Numbered from the stretch's first letter, positions 1 through 12,144 are shown. The stretch: DNA of 64,000 bases from Hydractinia symbiolongicarpus (GCF_029227915.1 NC_079884.1:1302001-1366000); one strand, 5' to 3'. Notes: generated from the letters alone by a model not told the origin. Numbers and translations are program-made.

Positions 1-239
1 TGGTTTTCTGCAAGTGTCAATCAAATGATTTACAGTGCAAGTATGGCAGTCATAACATCTCCTGTATGTATCTTTTATTTCAAGTTACTCACTATCTGCC
101 ATAAAAAAATAATAGGGTATAATACACAGTTTTATTGTTGGTATGTAAAATTACAACAAAAACAGTCCTAGGGATGGGTTTAAAGGAGGTACATGGGAAC
201 AAAAGAAATTTGAATAGAATTATAATTGACATTGTATCA
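1..239. other. Non-coding sequence at the window start
   Basis: AT-rich sequence with no open frame or recognisable motif. It is most likely intron of the laminin gene, whose 5' exons should lie to the left, but no exon can be supported here. Confidence 0.4.
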
Positions 240-712
240 TCATCATTCTCGGCTTAACGTCCGTTTTCCATGCTAGCATGGGTTGGACGGGGTATATTAA
301 TGACCCTCTTCCAATCTGATCTAGACTGTGTTAGATCTAAACTTTATAACCTCCTGCCAAGTCTTTCTCGGTCTGCCTCTGGGCTTTGCCCCAGGAACTA
401 TCAAGTCTCTACACTTTCTTACCCAATTATCCTCCTCTATTCTTTCCAAGTGCCACAGCCAATTCAATCTTCTTATCTGGATAACATCTTTAATTCTACG
501 GAGACTTAGCCTGCTTCTTAGCTCATCTATACTTTTTCTGTTTCTCAGACTGGCGTTACACATCCACGTAACCATCCTCATATCATTCCTATCTAAACGG
601 TCAAGATCTTCCTGCTTCACTGCCCATGTCTCACTACCGTACAACATAACACTTCTTATACAGGCCTCATACAACCTACCTTTTACCTCAATTGACAGGA
701 CTATGTATTTAT
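235..712 (-). mobile_element. 5'-truncated non-LTR retrotransposon, 3' end with RT C-terminus
   Basis: On the minus strand an open frame runs from about 712 to 321 and encodes the segment after the reverse-transcriptase core of RTE/CR1-like LINEs. It contains KGRLYEACIRSVMLYGSETW, then a DM-R-M-x-x-W-M-C motif, RRLNWLWHLERI and KPRGRPRKTWQEVI. This is followed by an untranslated 3' end with the sequence GCTAGCATGG and a CAT/ATG triplet tail (235-290). Endonuclease and RT catalytic parts are absent, so it is a dead fragment. It lies upstream of the first visible laminin exon, probably within an intron. A related copy is at 61650-61990. Confidence 0.82.
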
Positions 713-1154
713 TCCTCTTTTAAACCTCTATGAATGCAGCAAATCTACAATTATGTCAGTCTTTCCAATTCATATTGACAATATTTCGCTTTCTTTTAAT
801 TTTCAATATGATCTACAAAAAGGGAGAGAATTACTTTTTATTTCATTTTTCATAAGAAGTTATTGACTTTGTGTTCTTTAAAGTGAAATATACCGTTTTA
901 ATCAATTTTAAATGTTTTTGCTGAAATTTTTGCAAAGTTTAATTACTTAATGCAACAAATGTTAGGCCAAGAACTTGTTTAAAGAATTTTAATATGCAGT
1001 TTATTTTTTTTTGTATAGTATTGCTCTTGCACTGCCGTTATTTTAGAAGGCCATAAACTCAATATTTCACATGACAATGATACAAAGAAACAAACATTAA
1101 CGTAACAACTTTTGTGTTTATTGTTTTGTAATTGTTGTTGTTTCCATTTTTTAG
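713..1154. other. Probable laminin intron sequence
   Basis: AT-rich sequence between the LINE fragment and the first visible laminin exon. It ends in a T-rich tract and the acceptor TTTTTTAG at 1147-1154. I see no further gene. Confidence 0.6.
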
Positions 1155-3384
1155 GTGTCTTGGACATCAATGTCAATGAATCTCACTGATGCTAGTGGCA
1201 ATAATTTTTTTATTCTTGGTTATTCCATTGGGTTAGGTGGTGTGACAAGTTCATTGGCAACAAGTCTAGCTTTTAGTGTGTCAATTTCAGCTGTCACTTA
1301 TTATGAATTTTTCTTGCAATATTCTGTAAGTACCAAAATAGCTCTTAATTTTGAATATAATATGTGACTTATTCAAATTTAGAGGTTTCTATTGTCTTGT
1401 TTATTTTTGCACAAAAACAATTTTGAAAAACTAAATGTTGCAAAATAGTTCTTTTTCGTGTACAGGTGTTCTAAGAAACACGCACAGGTGATATATTTGG
1501 GGGGGGATAAGAGGCAAAAGCACTAAAGGTATTAAAATACATGCAGACAAAATACAGAAGTCATACGCAGAGTGGTACGGACCATATCACCAAAAGCAAT
1601 CTCACTTTATTATCCCAGATTTTACTTTTTAATGCAACTACTAAAATCCTATGCTTTGCGACTTTTTCCATTTTTCTTGCATGGAATGTGCAGCGCGCAA
1701 CACTGAAAATCATAGTATAGCTTTCTGCAGTGTTGCATGCAATTGTTTTAGGTTGCAACAACTATGTAATGCACAATGCATTAGTTATTTATTCTTTGAA
1801 TTTCAGAAATATTTTCACTTTTGCAGTCTTTTGGCAGAAAAAAACTTGAAGACAAACTTTGGCAACGACTTCTCCTCACCACTATTTTAGTTTTAGAGGA
1901 AAGTGACCTGAAGTTTAACTGAAGTCGCATGCCACTACTGGCCACTGATCATCTTGCCATTTTAAACTATATGAACTGAAATTTGGGATTGTGGTTTCTA
2001 CTATACTAGGAATTCACAAATATCCCATTTCTGTTTTTGTGATATGAGATATGAGCTGCGTCAGAAAAAAATTCTCTGATGACAGCAATATTATTTGTTT
2101 GTTGTCGAATATATGCATGATTTTGATTGGTAAAAATAAAATAAAATTACAGAACAATATCACAGTGGGAAATATAGTTTATGCTTCGTCAATTTTTTTT
2201 GCTGTAAATAACCTTTTGTATTTACTAACATTGGCAATTTCTGAGTGCAGAAGCAAAATTTGAAGGCTGTTATTTATAGTATTTTCATGAGGCGAGTCAA
2301 CACAAGAACTATTAAAGTTTTGTAACAAAAAATTCCTATTTTTTGAATTACTGACCATCATTTTTGTCATGATAAATTGAGAAGCTTTCCAATGGAAGAA
2401 AAGCTTGCAAGATATTTCACGCAAAGTCTACATACATGTGTTAAAAAAAGTAAAAAAAGTCACACTTTATTATAACTTTGTTATAACTGTATTCAAGTTA
2501 TTATGTTTAAAAATTTTATGCAACAAAAAGTATAAAAAACCGCATAGTGTGTATCTGCCTGTTAGGTATAATATAGAAAGTGTTTCATTATGAAAGTGTT
2601 TCCATTACTGGAAACAAGATCAAAGTTTTGGTAAATTCCATCTCTGATAATGTATAATGTGAGGTGGAAGGTATAAAATCTTCAATTTTGTACTGTTTAC
2701 ATATAAAGAGAAAACATCTGTTCATTTTTAGACAACTTTTTCTTTCATGGGAGTCAATATGATTGCAGAATATCAATCAACTGCGACATCTTATTCTTGT
2801 GACGGTGGCACAACTACCCTATTAACCAGCTCATCAATCACAATGACAAGCAATTTGAATCCTAATTCAGACTCACAAAGTTTTGGGTACAAATGTTTAG
2901 CCCAAGGGCAGTATAAGGTTGTGGTCTGGTTTTCTCCTGGTAGTGCTGGATCTTCTAGCAGCAGTGCTAAAATATTTATAATGTCGGTAAGTTTTTTTTG
3001 TTTGTATTGTAATAAGATATCTATGTTTACTTTAATCTCCGTATTCTGGGCCTACTACTTTTACATCTTTTTATTCCATATTTATAAATTTTCTTAAGTA
3101 GAAAAATGTCAAAAAAATATAAAGCTGAAATAAATTATAACCAATAAAAAAAGTTTTGATTTTAAGGAAAACTTTCTTCAGTACTTTAAATTGGTATTTT
3201 AAGGTGTTGTTGATGCCACGATACCAGTTTTCAATGGGATATATTCAAGCAAGCGTATCAAATCAAGCTTTAATTAGAAATTATTATCAGACGGCATCAT
3301 CAAGAAGTACATGGGCTTTACAGGAGGCACAAGGGGCACAATATTTAGCATACTTGTATGGTTATCTGTATACTAATGCTGTTG
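1155..3384 (+). other. Laminin IV-B (LF-like) region, exons 1-3 of the visible gene
   Basis: Three exons encode about 202 residues with almost no cysteine, unlike the LE modules that follow. The end of the region ([18 protein letters not shown], about 2963-3239) resembles the end of domain IV-B of beta chains, where a hydrophobic strand leads into VLMP. The LE module immediately after it is of the beta LE6 type. The segment is poorly conserved overall, so the assignment rests on position and this short motif. Confidence 0.6.
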
Positions 3385-5843
3385 GTGCGTATTTTTATAA
3401 CAGATGTGTAAATAGCATTATGTTTTCGTGTTATTGTTTTGTGTCCTTTTTCAGAGTGTCAATGCAGTCCTGTTGGTGCCATCAATCCATCAGTATGCAA
3501 TACAAACGGTGGTCAGTGTAATTGCAAAAAAAACATTTATGGAAGAACATGTCATTCGTGCATTCCTCAACATTACAATTTTACATCTGGGTTAGGATGT
3601 GTTGGTAGGTATTATATGTATCACCTTTCTCACAACCAAAATTTTAAAAAATGCTGTCATTTTAAAATGATAGTACTTGTGCATGTTAAGTACCATCGTT
3701 GAAATGTTAGGACATGTATGCAAAGAGCGCTTCAATTGAAACGTAGCACAAGTTTAAATCTGACTTTTTAGCGGTTGTTAACGCTATCTTTACAAGATCA
3801 AGGATATTTGTGATAACTGCCTCAGCCAACAACTTACAACCTTTTTTTCCCTTTTTTAGTCAAATTTCAATTTTTGATGTGCGTATAAGAAATCTAAAGC
3901 TGTTTGTAAATAATAATAGTGATATGATTACTAAAAGTTATTTTTATCATTGAAATAAATCATTTTTATAGCATGCAGTTGTGATCCAAATGGTTCCATA
4001 AATCAAACTTGTGATGCTATTACGGGTCAATGTTATTGCAAGCCAAACGTTGTTGGTCGAACATGCAATCAATGTGATTTACAATATTATGGTTTAAGTA
4101 CTGGTGCTGGTTGTCAACCTTGCAATTGCCCTCCACTGTATTCAACCAGTTCTCAATGCAGTGATGATGGCCAATGTCAATGTAAAACAGGTGTAGGTTC
4201 AGCGAAATGTACAACTTGCGCAGCTGGATATTATGATCTTACTGTGACCGGTATGATTTATAACCTTTACTTACTAGAAAAATTTTTCTGGTGCGTTTGC
4301 AGCTACATTTCTCTCATTGTGTTATTTCCTATTCTTCTTTAGGTTGTAAGAAATGTTCTTGTGATGCTATTGGTACATCTGAGAATAGGTGTAATCCTAC
4401 CACTGGTTCTTGCACATGTAAAAGTCTTGTGATGGGTTCACGATGCGAGCAATGCACTGTGGGTTATTATGGTTTCAGTTCGGATTTTCCTGACACTTGT
4501 TTGAAGTGTCATTGTACCGGTAAGACACAAGAATGTGATGCAGCAGACGGTTATTATCTGACAGATGTTAACACTACCTTCCCTACAACGGTTAATAGCA
4601 GAGGATTGTCAGGTTGGAAAGGTGTAGATGGAAATGGTGTTGAAGCTGGGAAGATTTCATGGGACTGGGCACCAGAATATGCTCTTCTTAAGTACAAAAA
4701 ATATGTTGTAACTTTTAAATTATCTCGTTTGATACGTAATCAACAAATTGCACAAATTTTATTTTATTTTAGTGGTTTCGCCAAGCTTCTAAACGATGCC
4801 AACTTTCCAGAACTTTATTTCACTGCACCTGATATATTTCTTGGCGATAAACGATCAGCATATATGTATTATCTTACTTTTGATCTCACACAAGAAAACT
4901 TAACAGCTCCAATAGATGCATCAACTAAAGGAGATGTTATCATTAAGGGAAAGAGTGAAATTTTTACTTTGGTTTTGCAGTTGCCAGCTCCACCTTTAAA
5001 GCATCAAATGTTTAGATCATATAGGGTATGCATTTCTTAAACAGGTTCATTGGAAATATTTGTTTCGTTGGTATTTTGTCTTTTAAATGGATTTAATACA
5101 GATACACAATACTGATCGATTTTGTTTTGAAAATGTAGGTACAATTTTATGAGAAGCTTTGGAAAAAAGACAAAACCGATGGTGTGCAACCAACTAACGC
5201 CGAGATGATCAAAACTCTAAGTAACTTAGAATATATACGAATTCGCGGAAAATGGACGAAGGTAAATCTTGTAGTGTAAGGAGTTTTGTTTTGTAAAGAA
5301 GTGGAAACATTTGGTAGTATGTTTTGAAGTGAAATAACACTTTGAAGTGCACGAAAAACAAAGATTATGATTCTATTTTCTACACTAAAAAAAATGGATA
5401 AAAGAACATTTATCTGAATATCAATAAATGTTGGGTGACTATGACGTTTAGGAGAGAAGTTTGTTTTTTTAAAACAAGTGGTTAAATGAGTAGAAATTAC
5501 ATGTGTTTTTTATCATGTTTTCTAACGTTTGTACTTTTGTTCGCTTTAACAGGAGCCGGGTCATTTTACTGGTCTTGCAAACATAATTATGCAATACAGC
5601 GATTATAACCTTGGCAGCACGACTGGGTTAAGAGTGGCAAAAAATGTTGAGTACTGCACATGTCCTCAAGCATATGGTGGACAGTTTTGTCAAAACTGCA
5701 ACAGCGGCTACACACGCTCACCAGCTAATGGTGGGCCATATGACAAATGTGTCCCGTGTCAATGTAACTTGCATTCTACTCAGTGCAATCCAAACAATGG
5801 GCTATGTATGAACTGTAAAGACAATACAGAAGGTTTGTCTGAC

Positions 5844-5875
<32 letters not shown>

Positions 5876-8800
5876 CAATAGCCACGATATTATTTATTCT
5901 CATTTGTATACCATTAGGACCAAGTTGTAATCAATGTTCTTTTGGTTATTATGGTAATGCAACCATTGGGGAGGCAACAGACTGCAAGGAATGCTTATGT
6001 CCGGGTGGATTAGATGCACCGAATCAATTTGCGAAAAGTTGTGTTATGGATCAAGACAGAAAGCCAACCTGTTTATCTTGTGAGACAGGTTACAGCGGTC
6101 GTCAGTGTCAAGTTTGTGCTGATGGTTACTATGGAAACCCAATGGTGCTTATTTACCTTTCGTCAATGTTTTTGTTTAAAATGGAAGCACCACTTACTCT
6201 CTTTCCTTCTTTCTTTCAAAATAAAAACGTTTTGACTTGATGTGTACTGCAATAATATCTCAGCTTTAGTATGTTAAATTAAATACGAAATACATTTTTT
6301 TCATAGGATCCTCTTGGAAAGTGTAAAAAGTGTATTTGCAACAACAACATTGACCCCACTGCACCCAACAACTGCAACACGACAACTGGAGAATGTCTTC
6401 GTTGTTTAAACAACACTATTGGTCACAGCTGTGAATTTTGTAGACCTGGCTTTTATGGAGATGCTCTAACTCGATGCAATGGTAATTTTGTCATTAACCA
6501 AATATAAAAACTATTAAACTATTAAACTTAACAAGCGAGCTATACACCTGTTTTGTTAGGAGTGACTATGACATACAGATTAAAAAGCCATAACAATGGT
6601 TGAAGATAGTTACCATGGCATTTTAAAAGTTGTGAAATTTGATTCCGTTTTTGCGTGTGGTATCATTCGTTAAATTGAACTTTGCATATCCTAAAAGAGA
6701 ATGTAAAAATCAGTTCAACGCTTAATGTATGTGTTTAATATATAAGTCATCAATGGAAAATAAATCACAGCAAAAAAAATGTCTGAATCAATTTTCAGTA
6801 AAATAAGTATAGTGTTACAAAAAAATTCCTCTAGATTTCCCTTACTTGATCAATGAGTTGTTGTTTTCTATGATTCTCCTTTCCAGGCTGTTCCTGTAAT
6901 CTGGTTGGTGCAGATGGAAATGAATGTCAAAATATAACTGGCCAATGTTATTGCAAGAAAAATGTAATTGGCAGAATATGCGATAAATGCGCAGAGAATA
7001 CTTTCAATTTCGCCAGCAATGCAGGTTGTGAGTTATGTCAGTGTAATGATAAAGGATCATCATCGTTGCAGTGTAACCTGGTAAATTACTATCGTTTCTG
7101 AAATTAAATATAATATAAAGCGTGTATGTTATTTGGCTAGACCAGTCTGAAAACCCTTTGTGTCTGACAAAAGTTTTTCTTTACAATCTATTAAAAAATA
7201 CTCTAATTTTGTTCTAAAACTTTGATAGTTTTAACTGAAATTTTTGAATCCAGGTGACTGGTAAGTGTACTTGCAAGGCAGCAAGAATTATTGGTGACAA
7301 GTGTGATCGATGTGCTCCAGGTTTTTATGATTTATCCAAAGGATGCTTGCGTAAGTTTTCTCGCGATTTTAATTTTGATATTTTAATTTTTGATTATGCA
7401 ATTGAAGATATGTAACAACTGTTTTTTTTATCAATTCTCATTCAAAACACTTTCTTCCTACCTTTAAAAGCCTATATTCTCATATACTTATGAAATATTT
7501 AAACTGTCACCATCAAGCAATGTATTCCTATCTCATTAAGCTTGTAATTGCAACAAAGAATTCGCCGTGGGTAATTCGTCTTGTGATGCGGTCACAGGAC
7601 AGTGTGAATGTAAAAGAAGTCCACTGGGTGGTACATATAGTGGACGGACATGTAGCGAATGTGATGTAAACGCTATTGGTAAGATTTTTTTTGTATTTGA
7701 ATTAGAATTTCTTTATCTCTCGCGTTATAAGCGATTTCGTAATCTTGCATTCTGATTATTATAAATGCTCATACTAGAAATAGTCGGAAATGAATTTATT
7801 TGTTTTTATTGTCTGTAGGAACTCCTCCGAATTGTGAGTTGTGCCACTCTCCTTGTTATGACAACTGGCAAAATTACATCGATCAAGAAGCTGCGGATAT
7901 CGCTCGCCTTCATAGTAATGTCACTTACTTACTTTCAAAGTTTGGAGGTATGAGTTATGAGAATGTGCAATCGCACCTGACGTGGTTGAATGGAAATCTG
8001 ACGTACGTGATGGACGTCTTCTCTGGAGCAAATTACAACACAACTGCGAAAGAAGGACAGTTCAAACAGGTAAATAAAGATTTTGGTCAAAAACACTGTA
8101 GGATTCGCATTTTAGTGCATGAATCTTTGCAGTGGTTGGTCACAAATGTAATTGAAACGTTTTTCTCAGTATCTGTGATTCGAATTAGTACACCTACCTG
8201 CATATGATACTTCTTACATTCAATTTTTTTGTCTATAATATGTTATTTTTATCGTTGTTGCCATAACCTGTCATCTTTACTCTTCTATCTTGTTTTGGTT
8301 ATATGATACATTTCTTCTGCATGTAGGATGTTTTTCATTTTTTCTTAGATCGAAATGCATATCGTGGAATTTGAAAGTGTTTTAACGCAAACGGAAAGAC
8401 AGTTGACAAGCTCAAAGCAATACTTTGAAACCACTGTTGCTAATTTTAACGGAACGGTTACACTATCTGCTTCAATTCCTCAACCAGTACCTGTCCCGCA
8501 GATAAATATACGCGTTAAACGTCAAACTCTCATAGTGCCCAACACTGTTGACGCGGCGATGGTGACGCACATGGCGCAAGGTTATATTGAAACGACGAAA
8601 AGTAACAATGTCTCAGGACAAGCTGTGTTCACTACCATTAAAAATCAATTCAATGAGGTAGCATTTTTGTGTATTTTTTGAAAGGTGATAGTGGCCGTTA
8701 ATATATGTTGCGGAAGATGATGTTTATTAAATATAGGATGGGAACTCTGTTCCTGTTTTGGCCTAGTGCCTGATAATTTATTCTATTTGACAAAAAAATC

Positions 8801-11800
8801 AAGATTAAAGTTTTATTTAGATTGTTGCAGCTAATGCAAGTGTTGCTGACGCAGCTGTTAAATTGTCAGAAGCTATGTCAGACCTATCGAAATCGGCAAG
8901 CGAGCGCGCACGCATAGCAGGATATCTTGATACTCAGTACAAAGCTACGTTCGCAACAAACGCTTACGAGTTGAAGAAAATTCATGACATTGTTGCAAAC
9001 ATTATGATACTACAAAATCGCACTGTCAGCATTCATCAGAACGCCTTGTCGACCTTAGCATCTGCTCAAACTGTGATTACGCAAGCTAAATCGGAAGCGC
9101 AAGCACGACTTGCGGCAGCTCAAGCTGTTACAAAAACAGCAGGTGAAATGAAAGTTGATGCAGTCGCTTTAAATGCTAGTGTCGGTCAACAGGTGAAAGA
9201 AGCTTCGAGGTTAAAGGTACGTTCGGACTTTTACTAAAAATTTTTAGCGACGACCGAGACGTATTTCTTCTTAAAAGTTAGATTAGTGGCCTTTACTTTT
9301 AAGCAAAATCAAACACAGCCTCAGCGCTTAAAAATATTAGGATCCCTTTTCTATTTTTAATATCCTAGCAGTAATTTTAAGTAAATAATTTTCTCGCTTA
9401 GGCCACAGCAGATGGTGTTTTATACGATGTGCAACGCGAGACAGCATCGCTTGCTCAGGGTGTGAGAGACATAGCAGTAGTACGAAACAACACAGCCAAC
9501 GCGTTACACCTAGCGTACGAGATTGGTAATACTTCAATGAGTGTAACGATGAGAGAAATACAAGATTTGTCATCGCAGATTATCAACACTGTGATTAATG
9601 AGGGCATCATTAACGCTACATATGAAGGAGCCCAGGAAGGTCTTGTGAAAGCTAAAGAGGTTCAAGCCAGATCGCAGCAAGCACTGTATGTTATGGTATT
9701 TTCATGATAAATTTAATACTTGTAAGGTTTTAAGTCATATTGCAGGATACAGAGTTTATAATTTCATTCATCGTATTTTATTATTAGTGCTGTATCGCAG
9801 TCGACATTGCAAGATATTCGAAATTTGGAAAATGCTATTGCTGAATCAGCAGCTCTTCGTGTTAATGCTACACAACTTCAAGTTGAAACTGATATAAAAG
9901 TACAGAGTGTACAAAATATAACAACTACGGTATGCTTCCATGATTATTATTCTTGTTGTCGACGTTTTGTATTTGTCGACGTTATTATAGACGTCGTTTT
10001 ATATATATCGTTATTATCATTGTCAACATTGTCGTAGTTTTATCGTAATTTTTTCTTTTATCTTCGTCAAAATATAAGTGTCTTTGTTGTTATGTTTTTG
10101 TCCACACTCACTAGTTTATTTTTGATGCAATTTTTCGCAATTTTTATTGTTGTTAATTGTATAATAAGTATGTCGTGTTTATTTTGTTTTATTGTCATAT
10201 TTGTGTTTTGTCGTTGTTTTATATATGTCTCGTCGTTATTGTGGTGACGATTCATTATTTTTAGATTGAAAATCAATTTAATACAATAAGCGGTCAAGGC
10301 GGCCAAACATTGAGTTTATTGAAGACAGCTATCTCCCAAGCAGACGCTAATAAAATGTGCTTCGTAAACGCGAAGGCGATCGTTGATAACGCAACAGCGG
10401 TAGCAGAAGAAGCCCGAAAAAAATCACAGGAAGCTCTGTTGGTAAGTCCGTTCACTCTCGCATGTTTTTATTACCCTTGATTTGCTAGTAATGTTGTGAT
10501 GTTTATCGTAAAGGCTCGGTGAAGCCATGGGAGGGAATGACTGAAACCTCAATTCTCGAACGTCTGGGGTACAACTTTTAGTTGAGGGAAAACATGGACG
10601 TTTTGCGGTCACAATCTCATGGAAAAAGCTTTGATTAAATAAGAATTAAAATATCTGTGTTACGGTAAAGCTGAATTAGCGAAAACTCATCAAATCTACA
10701 CAATAAGTCAGGTTTGAAGTTAGAAAATAAAGATTTTTCGAAAAAATGCAGCCGCTATTTATGAAGGTCTGACTGCACGAACTGCGTGTTTTCCCCCAAA
10801 TCATAATGGCTACCCTGAAAAATACGGGTATGTAATTGGTTTAAAAATATGACGTGACATTTGCCGACCGGGAGAGAGGAAGCTCTTAATCAAGAGGAGC
10901 GGTTAGTGAAAAATCAACTTGTAATTCATCTATTGTTGAGAAAAATTATATGATGTCTGTAATTTTACTTAATCTTATATTTGAAAGTCTAAAAAACAGA
11001 AACAAAATGAAGTATATTTATACTGAACGCCAAATGAAGTGTTTGATTCACAACCCTCATTCAAAGAATTTTTTCTAATATTTACTGTATAACCTATATA
11101 TTTTAATCATGACATTACAGATTGACATTTTTGAACCATCAAGCTAACAGGATTCTTTTATGAGAATATTAAAACATTGTCAACATGCAGGTGTCCGGGT
11201 GTACATATTGTAATCAATCAATTGTCACAAGCACTTTTTCGGCTAAGAGTGGTTGAAAAATACTAAAATATTGAGTTTTATTATACGTTTTTTCCTTTAA
11301 AAATTTTTTTTGTCAGTTACATCAATCAAACGCTGGAATTCTTCCGTCCTATTCAACACAAATCAACAGTTTGTATCAGCAAACGTCAGCAACCCATACG
11401 AAAGCGCAGCAAGCTGCCACGGACGCTCAGCAGTTACTTGAAGATGTTACGGAAGCCGAAAGTAAACAATGATTTATCTTACTTCTGTTAGAAATACTTT
11501 TTATTTTGCAATGCAGTGACTACGACAATTAAAATATATAAGCGTACACGTTTTTGTATAAAAACCTAGTTTATAAGAACATCAAAGTTAAGATTTTGCC
11601 GAAAATTAAGAACATATTAATACATACGTACTTAGCGTGAATTCCTTCATAGATTATAAAGTAATTCTAGAATTACGAAGAAAGAATTAATTCCGAACAA
11701 ATTTATTTTTTTGTTAATAGTATACATTATGTTTTTACAATCAACCAACATCTATTTCTTCCGATTCTAAAATTATTTATTATACTTAATCTGATGATAT

Positions 11801-12144
11801 ATTTTTCGGAAAAACACAAAATAAGAACTTTTTAGGCTAAAAAGGTGTAAAAACTAAGCACATCCAATCTCAGCTGTTGTTATATAAAAAAGTGTATTGA
11901 TTGATTAAAAACAGTCTGATAATCATCGTTGAAATGTTACAAATTACAAGAATGATATAAATGACTATTTTGTTTTTTTTATTCGAGTTCTCTGTTTTTA
12001 GGATTGTTAAGTCAATTCACCGCTCAACAAAACGAGTTGAATTCGCTAAAGTCGGAGACAGAAACATTGGAAGCCGAGTTAAATGATTTACTCTTAAAAT
12101 ATGAACAAGAACGGGTGAAGTTCAGTGGCTGTTCAAGGCCCTAA
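1155..12144 (+). CDS. Laminin beta-like chain with an extra L4 (IV-A) domain, 3' part, 21 exons
   Basis: Extracellular basement-membrane subunit that would trimerise with alpha and gamma chains through its coiled coil. Exons: 1155-1325, 2732-2986, 3204-3384, 3455-3604, 3972-4250, 4343-5025, 5139-5261, 5553-5832, 5918-6144, 6307-6481, 6887-7080, 7254-7350, 7541-7678, 7819-8069, 8349-8657, 8821-9216, 9402-9685, 9788-9929, 10265-10441, 11317-11461, 12002-12144. All junctions are GT-AG, and the phases agree from first to last (4800 nt, 1599 residues plus TAA). Domain order is LF-like IV-B region, four LE modules, L4 domain inside a split LE, six LE modules, then a coiled coil of about 620 residues ending in ...SGCSRP. 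There are no LG domains, so it is not a complete alpha chain. The LE modules and coiled-coil start match beta chains best. The LN domain and signal peptide must lie upstream of the window. Family is certain; the beta assignment is inference from motifs. Confidence 0.93.
1326..2731 (+). other. Laminin intron, 1406 bp
   Basis: Bounded by GTAAGT at 1326 and TTTTTAG at 2725-2731. It contains a G8 run near 1500 and no identifiable element or nested gene. The open frames in it are short and resemble no protein I know. Confidence 0.7.
3455..4506 (+). other. Four laminin EGF-like (LE) modules before the L4 domain
   Basis: The modules begin [30 protein letters not shown] and [10 protein letters not shown] and follow the eight-cysteine LE spacing. 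The first carries the GGQCNC...YGRTC pattern typical of the LE after domain IV-B in beta chains. The third is shorter and less regular than the others. These four modules lie where beta chains normally have only two before their LE8 equivalent. Confidence 0.85.
4507..5762 (+). other. Laminin L4 (domain IV-A) inserted in a split LE module
   Basis: A half-LE ([10 protein letters not shown]) leads into a domain of about 200 residues with the L4 hallmarks: GWKGVDGNG with a following W near 4610-4670, [12 protein letters not shown] near 4810-4850, and a YYLTFDL strand. It closes with [18 protein letters not shown] (5647-5700), which completes the LE. This open-and-close arrangement is known from alpha and gamma laminins and from perlecan. 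It spans three exons (4343-5025, 5139-5261, 5553-5832) in continuous frame. Confidence 0.88.
5758..7855 (+). other. Six LE modules matching beta-chain LE8-LE13
   Basis: The modules begin [48 protein letters not shown] and [10 protein letters not shown]. Several contain residues I know from vertebrate beta1 at the same module: a Q-F-A-(K/R)-S-C stretch in the second, a C-N-x-N-I-D start in the third and a CAxNT(F/W) stretch in the fourth. The array ends at [15 protein letters not shown], which resembles the CH-x-C-F-x-x-W start of the beta coiled coil. Exon ends mostly fall at phase 1 near module borders. Confidence 0.82.
5836..5872 (+). repeat. (GTCT)n microsatellite at a laminin 5' splice site
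   Basis: A CTGT/GTCT tetranucleotide run of about eight units begins a few bases after the donor of the exon that ends at 5832 (AG|gtttgt). The whole intron is only 85 nt (5833-5917), so the microsatellite fills much of it. Confidence 0.85.
7855..12144 (+). other. Laminin coiled-coil domain and C-terminus, exons 14-21
   Basis: Eight exons encode an Ala/Gln/Glu/Lys-rich helical region with heptad character, for example 9045-9216 and 9402-9685. The beta knob expected roughly a third of the way in has no cysteines: exon 8349-8657 contains none. That exon does hold a Pro-rich break and an RVKR-Q sequence. One internal Cys occurs near 10358. The last residues [19 protein letters not shown] run into SGCSRP. 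A Cys near the end is typical of beta and gamma chains, where it forms the terminal beta-gamma disulphide. No LG domain follows before the stop at 12142. Confidence 0.85.

Noticed and set aside
1155-12144. Laminin alpha chain
   Set aside because: The L4 domain together with an LF-like region would fit an alpha chain, but the coiled coil ends at a stop with a near-terminal Cys and no LG domains follow, and the LE modules match beta best.
1155-12144. Laminin gamma chain
   Set aside because: L4 after about four LE modules fits gamma, but the segment before those modules is LF-like and not LN, and the later LE modules and the coiled-coil start carry beta-type residues. It remains the main alternative.
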